Assembly: GCF_000739655.1 (NCBI RefSeq) | Contig: NZ_BATR01000104.1 | Coordinates: forward strand, 1 to 64,000 | Direction: 5' to 3' | DNA from: Verrucomicrobium sp. BvORR106 | GTDB lineage: Bacteria; Verrucomicrobiota; Verrucomicrobiia; Verrucomicrobiales; Verrucomicrobiaceae | DNA length: 64,000 bases | Shown here: in pieces, positions 8,743 to 17,819 of the stretch | Layout of the letters: each line of letters opens with the position of its first letter | Numbering within the stretch: position 1 is the stretch's first letter | The notes under the pieces: generated by a model | Seen by the model: only the letters and a program-made list of their open reading frames with translations | What the model was told of the DNA's origin: nothing | Databases searched by the model: none | Program-made: the position numbers and the translations under genes

Positions 8743-9779
8743 TCGGGTCGCGTTCTGCGGACTTTTCCCAGTTGCATCCCCGGGCCGACGGTGGAGTATC
8801 CGCGCCGATGACAGAGTCCCCGGCGCTGCCGAAGTTTTGTGTGGTGATACCCTGCTACAATGAGCAGGAGTCGATCCCTGTGCTTGTGGAGAAACTGACG
8901 CCCGTGCTGGAAGAGGGAACAGCTGGCTCGTGGCAGATTCTGTTTGTGGATGATGGCAGCCGGGACGCCACCCCGTCCATGATCTGGGAGCTCCATGCCA
9001 AGGATCCCCGGTACCAGGGAATCCGGCTGAGCCGCAACTTCGGGCACCAGCCCGCTGTCTGGACGGGAATCGTGAATGCGCGGGCCGAGTGCATCGGGGT
9101 CATCGACTGCGACCTGCAAGACCCACCGGATGTGCTGATGCAGCTCTACCGGAGAGTGGTGGACGGCGGCGTGGACATCTGCGCTGGCGTGCGTGGCAAG
9201 CGTGAAGAGGCCCCTTGGTGGCTCTGCATTGCCTACAAGACCTTTTACCGCCTGATGGGCTGGTTGGCTGAGCACGATTACACTCTGGACAGTGGGGACT
9301 TCTGCGTGGTGAACCGCCGCGCGCACGCCGCTCTCTGCCGCCTGGGGGAGGCTGCTCCCGTCCACCGCGGACTGCGCTCCTGGGTGGGGTTCAAGCAGGA
9401 CACCATCACCTATCTCCGCCCGCCGCGCCTTCACGGGCAGAGCAAATACAACCTGACCCGCCTCGCGGTGCTGGCGATCAACAACCTGGTAAACTTCAGC
9501 ACCGCCCCCCTTCGCCTGGCCACACTGGTCGGGCTGTTCATGGGGTTCATCACGCTGCTGGCTGCCGGATTGTTCCTCTTGAACCGGGTCTTTCCCAGTT
9601 TCTCACTCTTCGGCTACTACGTGGGGGCCAATCCCGGGACGGCGACGCTGGTGCTCTACACCTCGTTCATCTCCTCCGCCCTCTTCTTCTGTCTGGGCAT
9701 CATCGGGGAGTACCTGGCCGTGGTGATCAAGGAGGTGAAGCGGCGGCCGGTCACTGTTATCGCGGAAAAAACGGAGTGA
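8739..9779 (+). CDS. Polyprenyl-phosphate glycosyltransferase, GT2, GtrB/DPM1-like
   Basis: A 346-residue family 2 glycosyltransferase. The GT-A domain starts near residue 30 ('VVIPCYNEQESIPVL'). It shows 'LFVDDGSRD' and the metal-binding 'GVIDCDLQDPP' and ends with 'HGQSKYNL'. Two C-terminal transmembrane segments follow (about residues 255-280 and 300-330). This is the architecture of GtrB and dolichol-phosphate mannosyltransferases, which load a sugar from a nucleotide donor onto a polyprenyl phosphate at the cytoplasmic membrane face. The start overlaps the DUF1501 stop (ATGA). A second ATG at 8808 with an upstream GGTGGAG is a reasonable alternative. The next gene encodes a GT-C-like membrane protein, the natural user of such a lipid-linked sugar. 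No GtrA-type flippase is visible. Confidence 0.9.
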   Translation: MIGSRSADFSQLHPRADGGVSAPMTESPALPKFCVVIPCYNEQESIPVLVEKLTPVLEEGTAGSWQILFVDDGSRDATPSMIWELHAKDPRYQGIRLSRNFGHQPAVWTGIVNARAECIGVIDCDLQDPPDVLMQLYRRVVDGGVDICAGVRGKREEAPWWLCIAYKTFYRLMGWLAEHDYTLDSGDFCVVNRRAHAALCRLGEAAPVHRGLRSWVGFKQDTITYLRPPRLHGQSKYNLTRLAVLAINNLVNFSTAPLRLATLVGLFMGFITLLAAGLFLLNRVFPSFSLFGYYVGANPGTATLVLYTSFISSALFFCLGIIGEYLAVVIKEVKRRPVTVIAEKTE

Positions 9780-9836
9780 CGAGCTATTGCTTGCCGAGGG
9801 GCGCGGGGGGTGCTTTGATCCGCGCTTCCTCGTACT

Positions 9837-11819
9837 ATGGCATCAGAGATTGTCCCAGCCCCCGCCACACGCAGCCGTGTCTGGTTTGAAACCGCATGGC
9901 CTTGGCTGAAGCGGATCGTGCCCTGGTTGCTGGTGCTGCTGCCTGCGATCCTGCTCAATCGTCTGATTCAGGAGCACAAAGTGAACATCCCGTTCCTGGA
10001 CGACTGGATGTTCGTCCACATGGATGCCAAGCTGGCTGAAGGGACCCTGCGGTGGCAGGATTTCTTCATGGTGCAGATGGAGCACCGGATGGCGTTTGTC
10101 CGGGGGGTGATCATGCTGTTTCACCATTTCTCTCCGGGTAATTATACGGGTCAGATGTGGCTCAGTTGGGTGTTGTTGGCCCTGACGCTGGTGAATGTGG
10201 GAGTGCTGCTGCGCAAGACGACGGGGGCTCCGTTCCGGGTCTGGTGGCCGCTCCTGGCTCTGGCGAGCGTGGCGCTCTTTTCCCCGGTGCACTACCGGAT
10301 CGTGCTGTGGGCGATGATGTTCCAGGTCATCTGCCCGGCCTTCTTCCTGTCGCTGGCGATGGTGCTGCTGCTCTCCCGGTGGCCGTTGTGGATCCGTTTC
10401 ATCGGGGCGGTCCTGTGTGCCCAATGTGCCACCCAGTGCTTCGCCACGGGCATCCTGGTCTGGGTGTTGATGATCCCGATGATCCTGTGGTCGGGGGCGA
10501 TCCCCAAGACGCAGAGCCGCTACCTCTTCCTGATCGCCTGGATCGGGGTGTTTCTGGTGACCATGGGGTTGTATTTCCACGATCTCAAGAACGAGACGGA
10601 TCCCCAGTTCTCCTATAAACAGGGGGAGGAGCAGACCATGGGGAGGAACTTCAGTTCCTTCTTCAAGAACCCCGGCAAAGGCCTGGAGTTTGTCGTGCGG
10701 TTCCTGGGGTGCCACTTGGGGCGCGGCTGGAGTGTTTCCGTGATGGACGCGTCATTGCTGCTGGGGGGGCTTTCGCTGGCGCTGGTAGCGGCGTTCTCCC
10801 TGTTGTGGTTGAAGAAGTTCAAGGATGAGACCCTGCGACAGCGGCTGCTGCCGTGGCTGCTCTTCGGCGGCTACTCGGTGGGCGCTGCGGTGCTGACGGC
10901 GGTGGGGCGCAGCTGGGCCTCCCAATCAGGGGACAATGCCATCCATGCCCGGTACACCATCCATGCGGTGCCGCTGACGATCTCTTTGGTGGTGCTCGTG
11001 TGGATGGTCTCGCGGGAAATCCGGCATCGGCGCCCCCAGTGGAGCAAGGTGACGGTGCAGACCGTGACGGCGGGGGCTTACATGCTGGTGGTGGTACAGG
11101 CGGTGTCCTGGACCTTCGGCGAGCGCATGATGGCGGTCTGGGAGTCCTCCCGACTCCGTGGTGCAGCCAACACCCTGTTCTTCAACACGGTGTACAATAC
11201 GGAAGGCGATATTGCCGGAAACCGTGATCTGGCGCGAAAGGCCAACGAGCTGAACTTGCTTAATCCGCCGATGCTCAAAAATGCACGGTTGGACAACTTC
11301 AGCCTGACTCCCAAACTGCTGAATCAGAACACGGCCTTCTTCCGGTCCTGCGTGGTGCATGGGGTTGATGGGGAGGCCGAGGCTGTCGTCGAAGGGTTCG
11401 CCTGCCTGCCCAATCGCATCCGCGTGGCGGACGCCGTGATCTTCGCCTACAAAGACAAGGCGGACGGGCACTGGGAGATCTTTCACGTCTGCCAGGTCAT
11501 GGGGATGCCGCTTTACCTTGTGGATCTGATGGCGCGGGACCTTCAATTTGTGCACACACCGCCCGGCTCTCTGGAGCAGGAGGGGCTGGCGGGATTCCGG
11601 GGTAGCTTTTCCTTCCAGCAGCTGCCTGCCGGGGAGCACCGGATCATGGCCTGGGCTCTGGATTACAAGAGCCAGCGGGTCTATCCAATGTCCGGCTTCT
11701 TTGAGGTGGATACCGTCAAGAAAAGGGTGAAGAAGCTGGGGAGCGATCCCAAGGAGGTGAATCTGCACTGGTTCCTGGAGAAGGGGAAAGGCAACCCGAA
11801 CTGGGAACAATTGAAATGA
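9837..11819 (+). CDS. Multi-pass membrane protein, GT-C glycosyltransferase-like (copy 2)
   Basis: A 660-residue membrane protein paralogous to the one at 1935-3926, with about ten to twelve predicted helices and a soluble C-terminal domain from about residue 450. The first loop contains 'IPFLDDWMFVHMDAKLAEGTLRWQDF', then 'VQMEHRMAF'. The acidic DDW and the EHR motif match the WDTW and QHR motifs of the other copy. The acidic residues in the first loop resemble GT-C catalytic carboxylates. Its position 57 bases after the GtrB-like gene suggests it transfers the polyprenyl-linked sugar to a periplasmic acceptor. That role is inferred from context. The family is not one I can name, and the ATG has no clear Shine-Dalgarno sequence. 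Confidence 0.8.
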   Translation: MASEIVPAPATRSRVWFETAWPWLKRIVPWLLVLLPAILLNRLIQEHKVNIPFLDDWMFVHMDAKLAEGTLRWQDFFMVQMEHRMAFVRGVIMLFHHFSPGNYTGQMWLSWVLLALTLVNVGVLLRKTTGAPFRVWWPLLALASVALFSPVHYRIVLWAMMFQVICPAFFLSLAMVLLLSRWPLWIRFIGAVLCAQCATQCFATGILVWVLMIPMILWSGAIPKTQSRYLFLIAWIGVFLVTMGLYFHDLKNETDPQFSYKQGEEQTMGRNFSSFFKNPGKGLEFVVRFLGCHLGRGWSVSVMDASLLLGGLSLALVAAFSLLWLKKFKDETLRQRLLPWLLFGGYSVGAAVLTAVGRSWASQSGDNAIHARYTIHAVPLTISLVVLVWMVSREIRHRRPQWSKVTVQTVTAGAYMLVVVQAVSWTFGERMMAVWESSRLRGAANTLFFNTVYNTEGDIAGNRDLARKANELNLLNPPMLKNARLDNFSLTPKLLNQNTAFFRSCVVHGVDGEAEAVVEGFACLPNRIRVADAVIFAYKDKADGHWEIFHVCQVMGMPLYLVDLMARDLQFVHTPPGSLEQEGLAGFRGSFSFQQLPAGEHRIMAWALDYKSQRVYPMSGFFEVDTVKKRVKKLGSDPKEVNLHWFLEKGKGNPNWEQLK

Positions 11820-11905
11820 CAACGGGGGCGAAACCAGCCCAAGATGGGGTGAAGGTTCTCCCCAGAAACCGTTGAAACTCCGATCACTGCTGCTAGGAAG
11901 ACACC

Positions 11906-13027
11906 ATGCGTATCCTGCTTGCTCTGGACAAGTTTAAAGGCTCCCTGTCCGCCCGTGAGGCGTCGGATGCCGTCCGACGCGGGCTGGCCGCGGCCGGAGT
12001 GGAGGCAGAGATCTGCACGTGTCCCATTGCGGACGGTGGCGAGGGCTTCACCGAGGCCATCATGACCTGCGTGGGCGGGCAGTGGCATGAAGCGCCCGTG
12101 CACGACGCCAGGGGACGGGACCGGGTGGCCAGGTATGGCATCATCGACCGCAAGGGCCACACCGAGGCGGTCATGGAGATGAGCGCGGCCTCCGGGCTGG
12201 CCATTGTGAATGATCTGCCGCTGGATCCTGCCGTGGCGACCACGCGGGGTACGGGCGAACTGATGCTCCATGCTCTGGAGCAGGGGGTGAAGCGCATTTT
12301 GATCGGCATCGGCGGGAGCGCCACCAACGACGGCGGCACGGGCATGGCTTCCGCGCTGGGCGTCAGGTTTCTGGACTCTGACGAAGTGACCGTCGAAGAC
12401 CTGCCCGCGGAAATTGAAAAGGTGCGTCGGATTGCCAAGACGCATCGACTGCCGGTGGACGTGGTGGTGGCGTGCGACGTGACCAATCCGCTGCTGGGTG
12501 AGCATGGTTGCACGCACGTTTATGGCCCGCAAAAGGGGGTGAAGGATCTGCCGTTTTTCGAACAGCGCATGACCCGCCTGGCTGACATGGTCCGCCGGGA
12601 TCTGGGGTGCGATCATCAAAACGAGCCCGGGGCTGGTGCCGCGGGCGGGTTGGGCTTTGGTCTCATGAGTTTCTGTGGAGCCCGCCTTCAGAGCGGCTTC
12701 GATCTGGTGGCTGAGGTCACCGGCTTGAGAGAACACATCCTGGAAGCGGACCTGGTCATCACGGGCGAGGGCAAACTGGATGCCCAGACTCTGCACGGCA
12801 AGGGGCCCCTGGGCGTGGCAGACATGGCCCGCGAGGCGGGGAAACGGGTGATCGGCGTCGGTGGCATCATCGATGACAGCCCCGAATTGCGTCGCCGCTT
12901 TGATGGTCTGGTGCAGGTGAAGCCCCCGGAGGTGCCGATTCCCGAGGCCATCCGTCGGGCCTCCGAACTCCTCGAACAGGCCATCACCAAGTGGGCCTCT
13001 CACTACGAATTTATGGCTCCCGTGTGA
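11906..13027 (+). CDS. glxK: Glycerate kinase
   Basis: A 373-residue glycerate kinase of the GlxK/GarK family. It phosphorylates D-glycerate with ATP, giving 2- or 3-phosphoglycerate depending on subfamily. It has the N-terminal 'LDKFKGSLSA', a central 'RGTGELMLHAL' and 'GIGGSATNDGGTGMA', and a C-terminal 'ITGEGKLDAQTLHGK', with the usual full length. The start at 11906 has a good ribosome-binding site (AGGAAG about six bases upstream), one of the few clear ones in this window. It is cytoplasmic and feeds glyoxylate or glycerate into glycolysis. Neighbours are unrelated: a membrane protein upstream and fabD 42 bases downstream. Confidence 0.95.
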   Translation: MRILLALDKFKGSLSAREASDAVRRGLAAAGVEAEICTCPIADGGEGFTEAIMTCVGGQWHEAPVHDARGRDRVARYGIIDRKGHTEAVMEMSAASGLAIVNDLPLDPAVATTRGTGELMLHALEQGVKRILIGIGGSATNDGGTGMASALGVRFLDSDEVTVEDLPAEIEKVRRIAKTHRLPVDVVVACDVTNPLLGEHGCTHVYGPQKGVKDLPFFEQRMTRLADMVRRDLGCDHQNEPGAGAAGGLGFGLMSFCGARLQSGFDLVAEVTGLREHILEADLVITGEGKLDAQTLHGKGPLGVADMAREAGKRVIGVGGIIDDSPELRRRFDGLVQVKPPEVPIPEAIRRASELLEQAITKWASHYEFMAPV

Positions 13028-13069
13028 GTCGTTTCGGTCATTGAATTTCTCGTTAGATCTGTTGAATTT

Positions 13070-14002
13070 ATGGGTAAAAAAGTTGTTTTGTTGTTCTCGG
13101 GCCAAGGTGCCCAGAAGGTGGGCATGGGCCAGGATCTGGCCGCCGCGTATCCCAAAGCCAAAGCCTTGATCGACCGTGCGGATGAGACGCTGGGCTTCAA
13201 GCTTTCCGAGGCAATGTTTCAAGGGCCCATTGAGGAATTGACCCGTACCTCCCGCTGTCAGCCCGCTCTGTACACCCACGGCCTAGCGGTGTTGGAAGTG
13301 TTGAAGGATCTGGTGCCCGATCTCGAAGTGGCCGCTTGTGCGGGCCTGTCCCTGGGAGAGTTCACCGCCCACGCTGCGGCGGGCACGTTCGATTTCGAAA
13401 CCGGTTTGAAGCTGGTCTATCAGCGCGGCACCTTCATGGAAGAAGCCTGCGAGGAGACCAAGGGCGGGATGGCGGCCCTGATTGGGGGCGAGGAAAGTGC
13501 GGTGCGGGAACTCGCTGCAGAGTGCGATGTGGATGTGGCCAATCTGAACGCTCCCGGCCAGATCGTGCTGAGCGGCAGTGTGGATGGCATCAAAGCCGCG
13601 GTGGCCAAGGCCAAGGACAAGGGCATTCGCAAGGCAGTGGAACTCACCGTGGCCGGAGCTTACCACTCCCGGCTCATGAAGTCTGCCCAGGACAAGCTGG
13701 CCGCAGTCTTGCAGAACACGCCCGTGCAGCTCTCATCGACCCCGGTGGTGAGCAACTACGAGGCGGATGCCGTGACGAGCGACATCGTGATCCGCACCAC
13801 CTTGGAGCGCCAGGTGACTGGCTCCGTGCGCTGGTCCGAGTCCATGCAGCTTTTGCTCAAGGAGGGGCATGATTTGTTCCTTGAACTCGGCCCCGGCGGG
13901 GTGCTTGCGGGCTTGATGGGCCGCATCCAGAAGGGCGTGAAGGTGCTTTCGATTGAGGATGTGAAGGGAATCGAGGCGGCAGTGGCGGAGTTGAACGCCT
14001 GA
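13070..14002 (+). CDS. fabD: Malonyl-CoA:ACP transacylase
   Basis: A 310-residue FabD that moves the malonyl group from coenzyme A to acyl carrier protein at the start of fatty-acid synthesis. The N-terminus is 'LFSGQGAQKVGMG'. The nucleophile is S94 in 'GLSLGEFTAH', and the catalytic histidine is H199 in 'GAYHSRLM'. The C-terminal 'ELGPGGVLAGL' is also standard. Length and motifs are complete, so the gene appears functional. It is not next to other fab genes here, so it is probably transcribed alone or with glycerate kinase, and a hairpin terminator follows. The region before the ATG is AT-rich and lacks an obvious Shine-Dalgarno sequence. Confidence 0.96.
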   Translation: MGKKVVLLFSGQGAQKVGMGQDLAAAYPKAKALIDRADETLGFKLSEAMFQGPIEELTRTSRCQPALYTHGLAVLEVLKDLVPDLEVAACAGLSLGEFTAHAAAGTFDFETGLKLVYQRGTFMEEACEETKGGMAALIGGEESAVRELAAECDVDVANLNAPGQIVLSGSVDGIKAAVAKAKDKGIRKAVELTVAGAYHSRLMKSAQDKLAAVLQNTPVQLSSTPVVSNYEADAVTSDIVIRTTLERQVTGSVRWSESMQLLLKEGHDLFLELGPGGVLAGLMGRIQKGVKVLSIEDVKGIEAAVAELNA

Positions 14003-14032
14003 TCCTCTAGCTCATAAAGGTTTCAGTTTGGG

Positions 14033-14061
14033 GCGGCGGCTTTCATCGGAAAGTCCGCCGC
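14033..14061 (+). terminator. Hairpin terminator after fabD
   Basis: GCGGCGGCTTTC pairs with GAAAG-T-CCGCCGC across an ATCG loop: twelve base pairs with one bulged T. A T-rich stretch (TCTTGTGTCT) follows. This fits an intrinsic terminator with a weak U-tract, 30 bases after the fabD stop. Confidence 0.6.
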
Positions 14062-14099
14062 TCTTGTGTCTCCGGCCAAGCCGTTCTATGGTCGGGTCC

Positions 14100-15101
14100 A
14101 TGAGTGCAACACCCCTGCAGGCCGGGCTGAAGACCCTGCAACTCACGGAGCCGTTTCGCATCGCCCATGGCACGTCCACGGAGCGTCAGGTGCTACGACT
14201 GCACTGGAACGGAGCAGTGGGCGAGGCTCCCGTCGTGCCGTATTACAAGGAGAGCGCCGCTGTTACCTTGGAATGGCTGCAGAGTCTTGATTGGAATGGC
14301 AGTCCTGCGCCCAAAGACGGGCCGCGCCTGGGCCGTCTGGCGCTGGATCTGCTCTGGCATGACGCGGTGGGCCGGGAAAAAGGGCAGACGCTGGGGCAGT
14401 TGCTGCATCTGGATCCTGCCCTGACTCCGCCCGGTTGCCGATCCTTCAGCATCCCCACCGATCTGGACGAGTTCGCGGAAAAAGTCGCCCAAGTGAGTCG
14501 GCAGTTTCAGGTGCTGAAACTCAAGACGGGAAGTGGCAATGTCGAGTTCGACGAGGCCATCGTCGCCACCGCGAGGAAGGCGGCACCGGATGCAAAGCTG
14601 CTGGTGGATGCCAACGGGGGATGGACCGTGGAGGAGACGGCGGCGATCCTGCCGAAGCTGGCCAAGTATGACCTGACGCTGGTGGAGCAGCCATTCCACC
14701 ATGATGGCGGCTCTGAGTTTTGGCGGGAACTGAAGTACCTCCTGCCTTCGCATTCCATTCCGCTCTACGCCGATGAGAGTGCGCAGGGGCCGGATGATGT
14801 GCTGACGCTTGCAGGCCTGGTGGACGGCGTGAATGTGAAACTGCTCAAATGCGGGAGCATCGCAGAAGCTCAAACCATGATCCGTTTTGCCCGGGCCAGC
14901 CGCATGGGCGTGCTGCTGGGGTGTATGATCGAGAGCAGCATCGGCGTGACGGCGGCAGCCCACCTGGCGCCTCTTGCCGACTGGATTGATCTGGACGGCC
15001 ATCTGTATGTGTCGGACGATGACTACGAAGGCGTATCGTATGATGAACAGGGGCGTCTCCAGTTGCGCGACCTGCCGGGACTAGGCGCGACCCCTCGCTG
15101 A
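14100..15101 (+). CDS. Dipeptide epimerase-like enolase-superfamily protein
   Basis: A 333-residue member of the muconate-lactonizing subgroup of the enolase superfamily, most like L-Ala-D/L-Glu epimerases. Acid/base residues are present: K140-x-K142 ('LKLKTG') and the lysine-containing 'NVKLLKCG' at about 245-251. The metal ligands are D170 ('LVDANGG'), E196 ('EQPF') and D225 ('YADES'), and 'GCMIESSIG' follows. It would epimerise dipeptides released in peptidoglycan recycling. The next gene, an M20 peptidase, could cleave the product. I chose the ATG at 14100; starts at 14028 and 14088 are longer but run through the upstream terminator or lack family sequence. Substrate specificity cannot be read from sequence alone. 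Confidence 0.85.
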   Translation: MSATPLQAGLKTLQLTEPFRIAHGTSTERQVLRLHWNGAVGEAPVVPYYKESAAVTLEWLQSLDWNGSPAPKDGPRLGRLALDLLWHDAVGREKGQTLGQLLHLDPALTPPGCRSFSIPTDLDEFAEKVAQVSRQFQVLKLKTGSGNVEFDEAIVATARKAAPDAKLLVDANGGWTVEETAAILPKLAKYDLTLVEQPFHHDGGSEFWRELKYLLPSHSIPLYADESAQGPDDVLTLAGLVDGVNVKLLKCGSIAEAQTMIRFARASRMGVLLGCMIESSIGVTAAAHLAPLADWIDLDGHLYVSDDDYEGVSYDEQGRLQLRDLPGLGATPR

Positions 15102-15121
15102 CGAATCTTCAATTGCCTGCT

Positions 15122-16360
15122 ATGAATTCACAGCCCTTGATTGACTGGCTCACCTCCCAGATGCCGGAGGCGCTCGAATGGCTGGAGCGCATGGTGAGGA
15201 TCAACAGCTTCACGACCAACAAGGAAGGGGTGAACGTCCTGGGCAAGCTGACGGCGGATGCCTTCGCCGAACTGGGGTTTGAGCCCGAGTTTGTGCCCTC
15301 CACAGAGCCAACGCACGGCTCGCACCTGTATCTCCGACGTCCTAGGGCGACCGGGGCGCAAGTCTTGCTGGTGTCTCACTTGGACACGGTGTTCCCTCCC
15401 GAGGAAGAACTGCGGGAGAACTTTCAATGGGAACCCGTGCCGGAGGAGGGGCGCATCTATGGTCCCGGTACCGTGGACATCAAAGGTGGCACTGTGTTGA
15501 TCTGGATGATCCTGGGGGCGCTGCAACGTCTGGCTCCCAAGGTGTTCGAGGAAACTAACTGGCTCATTGCGCTGAATGCAGCTGAGGAGGTGATGAGTGC
15601 CGACTTCGGGGTCAGAACGGTGGAGCGCAACCCCCAGGGGGCGACCGCGGTGCTGGTGTACGAAGGTGGCCCCATGGTGGGCGGGGCTTATCATCTGGTG
15701 ACGTCCCGGAAAGGACGTGCGAGTTATCGGCTTGCTGCCCATGGGAAAGCGGCCCATGCGGGCAGTTCCCATGCCGAAGGGATTAATGCCATCGTGGGAC
15801 TGGTGGATGCTGTGAAAGCGGCGGCAGCGCTGACCAGCTATGACGATGGACTCACGGTGAACGTTGGGGTGATTCACGGAGGTACGGTCACGAACCGGGT
15901 GCCGCATGAAGCAACGGCCGAACTCGAGATGCGGGCCTTTGATCCGCATGTCTTGAAAGAGGCTCAAACGGCGGTGGAGGCCCTCGCGACTGAGGGAGAT
16001 CCTTCGAGGAGTGAACCCAGAATCGAAGTGATCTGCGAGGGGGGCACCCCCGGGTGGCCCAATGACGAACGCACGCAGCAGTTGTTCCAGTGCTGGGCTG
16101 ACGCAGCGGCGTCACTGGATCATCAGGTGATCTCAGTGCCCCGTGGTGGGTTGAGTGATGCGAACTACCTCTGTCACTTGGGACCCACACTGGATGGTCT
16201 GGGGCCCTTCGGAGCCAATGCTCACTGTTCGGAGCGCAGCGCGGACGGGACCAAGGTGCCCGAGTACGTGGTACCGGCTTCCTTCGTGCCAAAGGCTGCG
16301 ATCAATGTGCTGGGGATCTTGAAGCTGCTGGGGCGTGAGGCAGAACTGGAAGGGGCCTGA
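15122..16360 (+). CDS. M20 family metallopeptidase, carboxypeptidase G2-like
   Basis: A 412-residue zinc exopeptidase of the M20 family. Expected metal-site motifs are in order: 'VSHLDTVFP' (histidine and aspartate), 'GPGTVDIKGG', 'NAAEEV' with the catalytic and metal-binding glutamates, and 'YEGG'. The lid-domain histidine is in 'AAHAGSSHAEG', and the C-terminal 'GGLSDANYLCHLG' completes the set. No signal peptide is visible, so it is probably cytoplasmic. It resembles glutamate carboxypeptidases that release C-terminal glutamate. With the epimerase 20 bases upstream, a role in degrading glutamate-containing dipeptides is plausible. The ATG at 15122 is preferred to the in-frame TTG at 15113. 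The gene marks the end of the high-GC block before the accessory island. Confidence 0.88.
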   Translation: MNSQPLIDWLTSQMPEALEWLERMVRINSFTTNKEGVNVLGKLTADAFAELGFEPEFVPSTEPTHGSHLYLRRPRATGAQVLLVSHLDTVFPPEEELRENFQWEPVPEEGRIYGPGTVDIKGGTVLIWMILGALQRLAPKVFEETNWLIALNAAEEVMSADFGVRTVERNPQGATAVLVYEGGPMVGGAYHLVTSRKGRASYRLAAHGKAAHAGSSHAEGINAIVGLVDAVKAAAALTSYDDGLTVNVGVIHGGTVTNRVPHEATAELEMRAFDPHVLKEAQTAVEALATEGDPSRSEPRIEVICEGGTPGWPNDERTQQLFQCWADAAASLDHQVISVPRGGLSDANYLCHLGPTLDGLGPFGANAHCSERSADGTKVPEYVVPASFVPKAAINVLGILKLLGREAELEGA

Positions 16361-16509
16361 GAGATGTCGCCCTGCTGCGAGGATCCTCTTCATGCGGAAG
16401 AGAATCTTCTTGCTGTTTTTCGACATTTTATACGTAGATGTTGGGGCTTCTTCGCGTCCTAGTGTTGAGTGTAGTTGTTTGTTGGAGGTAACACGTCAAC
16501 GGAAATGGT

Positions 16510-16965
16510 ATGAAAACAGTCGCCGTATTAGTGCTCGCTCTGGTCGTTATGTTGTCTATCCTTGGAGCGGTTGCCCCCGATGATCCCGTAGATCATGAAG
16601 TCAGGGCGAGTAAAATTCCTGGCGTCTATTTGGACGGCGATGTGGAAGATTTTGTTATAATTTTCTTCTCTGATGGAAGGGTTATGACATCTTGGTGGAA
16701 TATTCCGCCAACGTTGCAGCTTGAGGACTGGCACAGGCGCGGTCGTTGGGCGGAATCTCCAGATGGATCGATTAGCATCAAGTGGGAGCCAAAGTCAACA
16801 GACAGGCTGGAAGACCTGGAGCCGAAGGTGTATAGGATAGATTCGCAGCTGAAGGATTGTCTTCGGTCTCCCGATGGTAACTATCATATGAGGATGGGTG
16901 GGGTGACTGAGCTTAGGGACACGAATGCCCGTCTGAGGAATGAGCGAAAGTTGAAAGAGAAATAG
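16510..16965 (+). CDS. Small secreted protein of unknown function at the island edge
   Basis: A 151-residue protein with an N-terminal hydrophobic leader ('TVAVLVLALVVMLSILGAVAP') and no lipobox. The rest is hydrophilic, with 'IPGVYLDGDVEDFVIIFFSDGRVMTSWW' and a charged C-terminus ending RNERKLKEK. I recognise no family. It sits directly upstream of a decayed RHS-core fragment at 17019-17190 and within noticeably lower-GC sequence. It may be a remnant of an RHS-associated toxin/immunity module or simply an orphan secreted protein. The start at 16510 has GGAAATGG just before it, a weak ribosome-binding site. It is separated from the M20 peptidase by 149 bases that hold nothing recognisable. 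Confidence 0.65.
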   Translation: MKTVAVLVLALVVMLSILGAVAPDDPVDHEVRASKIPGVYLDGDVEDFVIIFFSDGRVMTSWWNIPPTLQLEDWHRRGRWAESPDGSISIKWEPKSTDRLEDLEPKVYRIDSQLKDCLRSPDGNYHMRMGGVTELRDTNARLRNERKLKEK

Positions 16966-17018
16966 AATGAGACGTTCGCGCAGGAGTAAGCTCAGCCACC
17001 CGAATGCTTGGGGCGATG

Positions 17019-17190
17019 CGTATGCCCTGGCGGACAACCGCATCTCTCGGGAGGTGTTTGGCGGGCATGATGCTGGTACTTCGAGCTGCGCAATTGACAA
17101 TGGTGCTGGTGCCAATCAAGTTCCCCGTATGACGCGACTTGTCCCGGATACTTGGCTGATCTGGTGCTCCGCCCGTGTTTCTTGCTCTAT
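17019..17190 (+). pseudogene. Decayed RHS-core fragment (relic 1)
   Basis: The translation 'ADNRISREVFGGHDAGTSSCAIDNGAGANQ' aligns with 'ADNRVSREVFGGPDAGTTTYAIGNGGNGTGANQ' of the intact RHS protein (DNA about 26080-26190). Similarity then fades with small deletions through the part equivalent to 'TYDLTGARTSR'. The open frame (16967-17197) has no start context, no YD-repeat series and no tip domain. It looks like a piece of RHS core left when a C-terminal module was displaced. It is followed 22 to 28 bases later by a secreted protein gene. Confidence 0.7.
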
Positions 17191-17218
17191 TGCCTGAGCT
17201 TGACGTCATCTTGCAGCT

Positions 17219-17749
17219 ATGATTCGCGATAAGGTACTTCTGGGATTGAAGGTGATTGCCGTGTCAATCGCTCTTTCGGCAGTCGATGGGTTGGGGGATG
17301 ACCAGAAGTCCCCACCACAGGAAGCAAAATCGCCCTGGTCTTCAGACGATGAGCAAATATTTATCCTGATGAAGGATCGCGACCCCCTTCTCCTAAAGTT
17401 CTATGTTGATATACTTGCCGGTTCCAAGCAGCCCGAAAAACGTATGCTGGCCCTTGAAGCCTTAGCGTATGATAGAATGTTTCACGACGCCACGGAGATA
17501 TTCGGAAAGAACTACCGAGTCAACCACCTGATCAAACTGGTAGTGGATGAGAGAGTGGAAGTGCGACGCCTCGCTAGAGATGTGCTGGATCACATAACGT
17601 CAGCGGAGATCGTAGAAATGGTTGGGCGCCTGCAGGCTATTGTAGACCAGAGTGGTGCGACAGAAGAGAGGGCGGGAGAATTGAAATCGGCCATTGAACA
17701 CATGAAGCAAAGACTGCTGGATATTTCCAGTGGCAAACTGAAGGGCTGA
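17219..17749 (+). CDS. Secreted HEAT-like alpha-helical protein, possible orphan immunity protein
   Basis: A 176-residue protein with an N-terminal leader ('VLLGLKVIAVSIALSAVDGLG') and an alpha-helical body. The body includes 'RMLALEALAYDRMFHDATEI' and 'DERVEVRRLARDVLDHITSAEIV', which read like one or two HEAT repeats. It follows RHS relic 1 directly and resembles in style the secreted helical protein after the intact RHS gene (27640-28473). In RHS and CDI systems, immunity genes sit right after the toxin tip, and orphan immunity genes persist beside core fragments. That role is inferred from position only. The stop is close to the NUDIX gene, so both may share a transcript. Confidence 0.65.
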   Translation: MIRDKVLLGLKVIAVSIALSAVDGLGDDQKSPPQEAKSPWSSDDEQIFILMKDRDPLLLKFYVDILAGSKQPEKRMLALEALAYDRMFHDATEIFGKNYRVNHLIKLVVDERVEVRRLARDVLDHITSAEIVEMVGRLQAIVDQSGATEERAGELKSAIEHMKQRLLDISSGKLKG

Positions 17750-17819
17750 TGTCATGTCTATCAGTAAAACGCTTGAAACCGGCTTAGTCGGGAGTCGGAG
17801 CTGCAACCTCTTGAGAACG

